From NCBI RefSeq assembly GCF_009765985.1, contig NZ_LMUM01000004.1, forward strand, positions 62,001-126,000: a stretch of DNA of 64,000 nucleotides, written 5' to 3'. The notes beneath the pieces are model-generated. The model was not told the DNA's origin and did not search any database. It was given only the letters and a program-made list of their open reading frames with translations. The stretch is from Acidobacterium sp. S8. GTDB taxonomy: Bacteria; Acidobacteriota; Terriglobia; Terriglobales; Acidobacteriaceae. The position numbers and the translations under genes were made by a program. Shown piece after piece: positions 59,743-64,000 of this stretch (its first letter is position 1; each line of letters begins with the position of its first letter).

Positions 59743-61113
59743 ATGGCGGATTTTGAAATATCGGATGTGCTGCAGTCTAAACCGGACGCGGCGCATGCAT
59801 CGAAAACGTTTTACCTGGAGACCTTTGGCTGCCAGATGAATGTGCATGACTCGGAGAAAGTCATTGGCACGCTGACGCAGCAGGGCTACCACCAGGTAGA
59901 TACGGAAGAGGCTGCGGATCTGATCCTCTATAACACCTGCTCGATTCGCGATAAGGCGGAGCAGAAGGTCTTCAATCGTCTCAATGACTACAAGAAGCTG
60001 GTGAAGCAGGGTAAGCGCTTTGGCGTGCTGGGCTGCGTGGCGCAGCAGGAGGGCGAGCAGATTTTCGAGCGCGCTCCTTATGTATCGCTGGTGTCGGGAT
60101 CGGCTTCGTATCGCAAGCTGCCGGAGATGCTGGTTCGTTTAGAGCTGGGCGAGAAGAGGATTACCGGCCTGGACGACCGGCAAACGGAAGAGACATTTGA
60201 GACGGAGTTCACGGCTCGCAGCAATCAGCATCGCGGGTATATCACCATTATTGAAGGATGTGACAAGTTCTGTGCGTACTGCGTAGTTCCGTATACGCGT
60301 GGCAAAGAGCGCAGCCGCACTTCGACTTCGGTGCTGGCGGAAGCGCAACGCATGGCTGATAGCGGGTACACCGAAATTCAGCTGCTTGGGCAGAATGTGA
60401 ATTCATACCGCGATACGGAAGGGAAGAAGTCTTTCGCGGAATTGCTGGCGGCGGTGGGTGAAATTCCCGGAATCCGGCGCGTGCGTTTTACGACCTCGCA
60501 TCCGAGGGACTTTACGCGGGATATCGTTGAAGCGATCGATGCAGTGCCTACGCTGTGCGACCATGTGCATCTGCCGGTGCAGAGCGGATCGTCGGATGTG
60601 CTGCACATGATGCAGCGCGAATATACGAGGGACTGGTATCTGGAGCGCATCTCATGGATCAAGGCGGCGAAACGCAAGATCAGCATGACGACGGATATCA
60701 TTGTCGGCTTTCCGGGAGAAACTCCGGCGGATTTTGAGCAGACGGTCACGCTGCTGCACGAGGTGCAGTATGACGGCGTTTTTGCTTTCAAGTATTCGCC
60801 GCGGCCCAATACTCCTGCGATCACGATGCCGGATTCGATTTCGGACGAGGTGAAATCGCAGCGGCTGCAGATATTGCTTGAGAGGCAGCGCGAGATTCAG
60901 CGATTCACCTACGAGAAACATGTAGGCGAAGTTCTTGAAGTAATGGTTGAAGGTCATAACCAGGCGCGCGGGCAGGTGATCGGCCGCACATCGCAGAACA
61001 AGACATTGAATTTCACCACTGGCCAGCCGATTCTTCCGGCGGGCGGAAGTTATTTGCCGGTGCGCGTGACAAAGAGTTTTCCGAATAGTCTGGTAGGCGA
61101 ATCCGTCGCATAG
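59743..61113 (+). CDS. miaB: tRNA-2-methylthio-N6-dimethylallyladenosine synthase
   Basis: MiaB adds the methylthio group to i6A37 in tRNA. The 456-residue radical-SAM enzyme has an N-terminal UPF0004 domain with FYLETFGCQMNVHDSEKV, LILYNTCSIRDKAEQKVFNR and VLGCVAQQEGEQIF (three Cys). The radical-SAM Cys triplet is in GCDKFCAYCVVPYTRGKERS, and the TRAM domain closes the C-terminus (RGQVIGRTSQNKTLNF). The start was set at ATG 59743. An in-frame ATG exists at 59653, but it lies upstream of the repeat and would add residues not expected. The repeat composite lies in its leader. Confidence 0.94.
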   Translation: MADFEISDVLQSKPDAAHASKTFYLETFGCQMNVHDSEKVIGTLTQQGYHQVDTEEAADLILYNTCSIRDKAEQKVFNRLNDYKKLVKQGKRFGVLGCVAQQEGEQIFERAPYVSLVSGSASYRKLPEMLVRLELGEKRITGLDDRQTEETFETEFTARSNQHRGYITIIEGCDKFCAYCVVPYTRGKERSRTSTSVLAEAQRMADSGYTEIQLLGQNVNSYRDTEGKKSFAELLAAVGEIPGIRRVRFTTSHPRDFTRDIVEAIDAVPTLCDHVHLPVQSGSSDVLHMMQREYTRDWYLERISWIKAAKRKISMTTDIIVGFPGETPADFEQTVTLLHEVQYDGVFAFKYSPRPNTPAITMPDSISDEVKSQRLQILLERQREIQRFTYEKHVGEVLEVMVEGHNQARGQVIGRTSQNKTLNFTTGQPILPAGGSYLPVRVTKSFPNSLVGESVA

Positions 61114-61124
61114 GGGCGAATTGC

Positions 61125-61610
61125 ATGGAAATCGAGATGAAAATCCGGGGCCTTATGGTCGATCCTGCTACGAATGCGCCGATCGTGATTTTGAAGGACG
61201 TACAGAGCGATACGGTGCTACCGATCTGGGTGGGCCTGTACGAGGCGAATTCGATCGCGCTCGAAGTGGAGAAGGCGACGACTCCGCGTCCGATGACGCA
61301 CGATCTTCTGAAGAATCTTGTCCAGGGGCTGAACGCCACGATCCAACGCGTGGTTGTGACGGAGCTGAAGAATGACACGTTCTATGCCGTGTTGTGGCTG
61401 GAACAGGATGGTGAGCTTGTCACCATAGATTGCCGTCCTTCCGATGCATTGGCTTTGGCATTGCGCGCGGATTGTCCAATTTTTGTGGAAGAAGATGTGC
61501 TGCGTGTCGCCAAGGTGATTCCAAATCCTACAGACCAGGCGACGCAGGAAGAGCTGCGGCGCTGGCTGGAAAACCTCAACGACGAGGATCTCGGCCGTTA
61601 CAAGATGTAG
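61125..61610 (+). CDS. Bifunctional nuclease (BFN/DUF151) family protein
   Basis: The 161-residue protein has the DUF151 core: MKIRGLMVDPATNAPIVILK, LPIWVGLYEANSIALEVEKA, RPMTHDLLKNLVQGLNATIQ, and TIDCRPSDALALALRADCPI. Plant and Thermotoga homologues have nuclease activity; the bacterial role is mostly unknown. The C-terminal segment carries a short acidic tail (ENLNDEDLGRYKM). It lies 11 bases after miaB on the same strand and is probably co-transcribed with it. This adjacency of miaB and BFN recurs in Acidobacteriota, from memory. Confidence 0.9.
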   Translation: MEIEMKIRGLMVDPATNAPIVILKDVQSDTVLPIWVGLYEANSIALEVEKATTPRPMTHDLLKNLVQGLNATIQRVVVTELKNDTFYAVLWLEQDGELVTIDCRPSDALALALRADCPIFVEEDVLRVAKVIPNPTDQATQEELRRWLENLNDEDLGRYKM

Positions 61611-61663
61611 TTTGCACAAAAAGTTTGTTCGGGAGCGACAGCGCCTATGTACGGTGCGCACGT

Positions 61664-62563
61664 ATGAGTTTACGCCGCATTGGAAAGCTATTTGCCGCTC
61701 AGAATTTCGGGCAGCTGGTAACAGTGCTGACGCAGTTATTGCTACCGCCCGCATTTCTTCATTCCTATGGTGTAAGTCTGTATGGCCAGTGGCTGGCGTT
61801 GACGGCTGCCGTGGCATATTTGACTACCTTCAATTACGGCCTGCAGACCTACACCAATATGCAGATGACAATCCACTACAACCGTGGGGAGGTGCAGGAG
61901 ACCCGCGAGGTTCAGTCGGCCGGGTTGAGAATTCTATTCGCTGGGTTCTTCATTATTGGCGCGGCGCTGCTGGTTATATTTCTTATTCCGGTCAATGCGC
62001 TGTTGCATCTGACTATTCCGCAGCTTGCGGCGCAATGGACTCTCTACATTCTCGAATAAGCTCTATGAATTCTCCGAGCGCATTATTCTGCTGATGACGA
62101 CGCCGATCACCTTTGGCTCCATGCTGGCGACTCCGCTGTTGTTACAGATTTGGCTGCACAAGGGCAATCTTTACGATCCGAGCGTCTGCCTGTTATTGGG
62201 ACTCACTGTTTCTGTTCTCAGCATTAAGGAACATAAGTATCAGTTCCAGTTTTCGAGCAACCAGGTGCAAGCCATCTCGTACATGACGATTTTCTCCTAT
62301 AGTCTTCAGCTGGCAATCGCCATTCCGGTGATGATGAGGTTTGGTCTGGCTGGCTACCTTGTGACGTGGCTTGGCAGCGAAATATTGCAGCTTTTCTACC
62401 TGCTTCGCCTGAACGCGAGACTTTTCGCTGACACCGCCAAGGTAGACCGGACACCGGTTTATCAGCTCTTCGGCTTCCTGGCGATCAGCAGTCTTGTTTT
62501 TCTCTGGCCGGTTTACCACATCGCGAGTTTTTCATACCTAGAGCAGGCCGCCATAGCCATTGT
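61664..62563 (+). pseudogene. Polysaccharide flippase (Wzx-like), internally deleted and 3'-truncated
   Basis: The reading frame from ATG 61664 gives MSLRRIGKLFAAQNFGQLVT and several transmembrane segments (VSLYGQWLALTAAVAYLTTF), then stops at TAA 62057-62059 after AAQWTLYILE. The other frame resumes from about 62052 as NKLYEFSERIILLMTTPITF, continues through SMLATPLLLQIWLHKGN and LFYLLRLNARLFADTAKVDR, and reads to about 62563. About 300 residues are left of an expected 420-450, so 130 or more are missing between the two parts, and the frame is shifted there. The 3' end runs into the antisense strand of the transglutaminase gene. It belongs to the MATE-like/Wzx group by pattern. Confidence 0.75.
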
Positions 62564-63592
62564 GGCGGCCAGCAGCGTGTGCTTGTCCTTGCAGTCTCCA
62601 TATTGGTTATCCATGACCGCTTCCGCTGAATGCGGTTGATAGCGTCCAATGCCGAATGCGACACCTATATAACGAACCTGCGTCGAGACATATTCATAGA
62701 TCGCCTGAATCTTCTCGTCGTCGGTCGTCTTGCCTTTGATAAGCTCGTCAGCTTTGGCCTTCAGCTCCGGCGTGGTGGCAGTCCGGTCTTTGGATAAGCC
62801 GCCAAACCATGCGCCCACTTCCTCCCAGCTTTTGAAAGTAGTCCACGCGATCGTAGGCTGAGGATCGGGATCTGGCTTTGGAGCATCCTTCTTGTCTTCC
62901 TTGGTGGGCGTTGGTTCCGGATGCGATGCTTTCCACCGATACACCTTCTTGTCGTTTTCTTCTGAAATGACAGGCTGCGCCTTAGGACTCAGAACAAGCG
63001 CATACTTATCCTTCGGAATGGACAACTCAACACTCTGATCCAGTACTACGGCATTTATTGTGAAATTCTCAGCTCCCCAGAACTGATTCGGAGCCTGTGG
63101 TTTTTCGATGTAAAAGCGAACCTGGTATTCCAGCGAGTCGCCCGGACTCAGCGATTTAACAGGAATCTGCTTCTCCTTCAAGTCGCTGTAAAAAGGAGCG
63201 ATGCGCGAAACTTGCGACGGCATATCCTGCGCATCACCCGGCGGCGTCTCCACCACTGATCCGTCCTTTTTGCGAACGCGGAGATAGACGAGTTCGGGAC
63301 GTTCATTGCCAGCCGCGTAGGGAATATCGATGACACCAAGCTGCCGTACGGCAGCGTCCGATTGGATGCGCGCAGCAAAGGTCAGGATTTTTTCGCCCGT
63401 CCCATCGGCGTTGTATTGATAGCTGGTCACCAGCTTGTCGAAGACCACCGATTCCCGCGAGTAGTCATAAGGTGCCTTGGCAAGTCTTACCCCGGCTGGC
63501 GGTGGCTCCGGTTTCGCTTGAGAAAAACCAGAGGTTGAGGCAACCGATACAACGAGAAACAAGGCAGAAAGAGAAGTCGAGCAGCGGAACAT
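62513..63592 (-). pseudogene. DUF3857/transglutaminase-like exported protein, 3'-truncated
   Basis: The 359-residue frame has a signal peptide (FRCSTSLSALFLVVSVASTS), then the DUF3857 region (SVVFDKLVTSYQYNADGTGE) and a transglutaminase core with YEYVSTQVRYIGVAFGIGRY and VMDNQYGDCKDKHTLLAA. The catalytic Cys is in GDCKDK. After LLAA the protein should continue with the catalytic His and Asp and several hundred residues. Instead it ends with 16 unrelated residues (TMAMAACSRYEKLAMW). The last 51 bases are the flippase sequence read on the other strand, and the change falls at about 62563. It is unlikely to be active. Confidence 0.82.
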
Positions 63593-63757
63593 TGCTCTAT
63601 TTATTACCGTAATGACTTCGCTCCGCGCCAGCAAATTCTCACCGTAGCGCAAATTTGTAACTCACAGCAAACAGCGAATATGATCGTGTGGAGAGTTGCT
63701 ACGCGATTTTCGCAAAAAATTACCCAGTCAGAGTGATTTTTGGAGGAGAACAGAAAG

Positions 63758-64000
63758 ATGCGAGTTGGTTTGCTTACAGGGGGCGGTGATTGTCCCGGAC
63801 TGAATGCTGTGATTCACGCAGCGGTGAAAAAAGGCATTCTTCATTACGGCGATGAATTTGTCGGCTTCCTTGAAGGCTGGCGCGGCGTGCTGGATAACAA
63901 CACCATCCCGCTCACGCTTGAATCGGTGGACGGCATTCTGGACCAGGGCGGCACCATTCTTCGCACCTCGCGCACAAATGTCCGCAAGATCGAAGGTGGC
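63758..64000 (+). CDS. pfkA: 6-phosphofructokinase, 5' part only
   Basis: The first 81 codons read MRVGLLTGGGDCPGLNAVIH, followed by AAVKKGILHYGDEFVGFLEG with the PFK-family GGGDCPGLN motif, then WRGVL and ILDQGGTILRTSRTN. The motif GGTxLxxSR (GGTILRTSRTN) is the fructose-6-phosphate/ATP-binding block. PFK commits sugar to glycolysis. ATP- or pyrophosphate-dependence depends on residues beyond the window. GGAGG lies ten bases upstream. It is divergent from the truncated transglutaminase gene. Confidence 0.9.
   Translation, partial: MRVGLLTGGGDCPGLNAVIHAAVKKGILHYGDEFVGFLEGWRGVLDNNTIPLTLESVDGILDQGGTILRTSRTNVRKIEGG

Overview
This 64 kb window looks like chromosomal DNA of an Acidobacteriota member, most likely subdivision 1 (Acidobacteriaceae/Terriglobales). 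That placement is inference. It rests on three orphan MacB/FtsX-type permeases with the architecture called ADOP (acidobacterial duplicated orphan permease), a PadR regulator fused by an ATGA overlap to one of them, the DUF1800/DUF1501 pair, the exported TPR proteins, and short palindromic repeats in many gaps. No rRNA, tRNA, CRISPR array, transposase or phage gene was seen.

Layout. 1-7.7 kb: two decayed ADOP permease genes around a DUF1800-DUF1501 export pair. 7.7-16.1 kb: housekeeping genes (pyrF, an RlpA-like protein, thiD, murJ), a translationally coupled nucleotidyltransferase/metallophosphoesterase pair, and an orphan recombinase-like protein. 16.1-21 kb: a PadR/ADOP locus that has been rearranged. 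A dead 5' copy of padR sits 1.8 kb upstream of the live one, and an NTP_transf_5-like nucleotidyltransferase gene lies between them. The ADOP downstream of padR is frameshifted. 21-30 kb: exported TPR proteins, PspC, a hydrolase, lysA, an exported DinB-like protein, an esterase and a peptidoglycan-binding protein. 30-41.7 kb: an HtrA protease, an EamA permease, a GH18 lipoprotein between two near-identical repeats, an amidohydrolase, an M20 peptidase, truA, a TolC-family protein with a structured leader and a small membrane protein. 42-52 kb: aroA, a GAF-GAF-SpoIIE phosphatase, deoC, hpt, lgt, an MscS channel, a lipoprotein and a FetAB-like ABC pair. 51.8-55.1 kb: the cytochrome c oxidase genes coxB-coxA-coxC. 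55.1-59.7 kb: pdxT and pdxS separated by a cluster of palindromic repeats, then DUF4242, a thioesterase and a threonine-dehydratase-like gene. 59.7-64 kb: miaB, a bifunctional nuclease family gene, a flippase and a transglutaminase gene that have both lost their 3' ends at a shared junction, and the start of a phosphofructokinase gene.

The main theme is local gene decay in an otherwise intact background. All three ADOP genes carry stops, frameshifts or deletions, padR has a truncated twin, and the flippase and transglutaminase genes are broken, while the core metabolic genes read through cleanly. The second theme is repeats. At least five families of short palindromic or terminally inverted intergenic elements occur. 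They are densest around pdxT, whose reading frame has no ATG, GTG or TTG start and appears to begin at CTG.

Limits: family names come from reading motifs by eye. No database search was run, and indels in homopolymer runs could be sequence errors.
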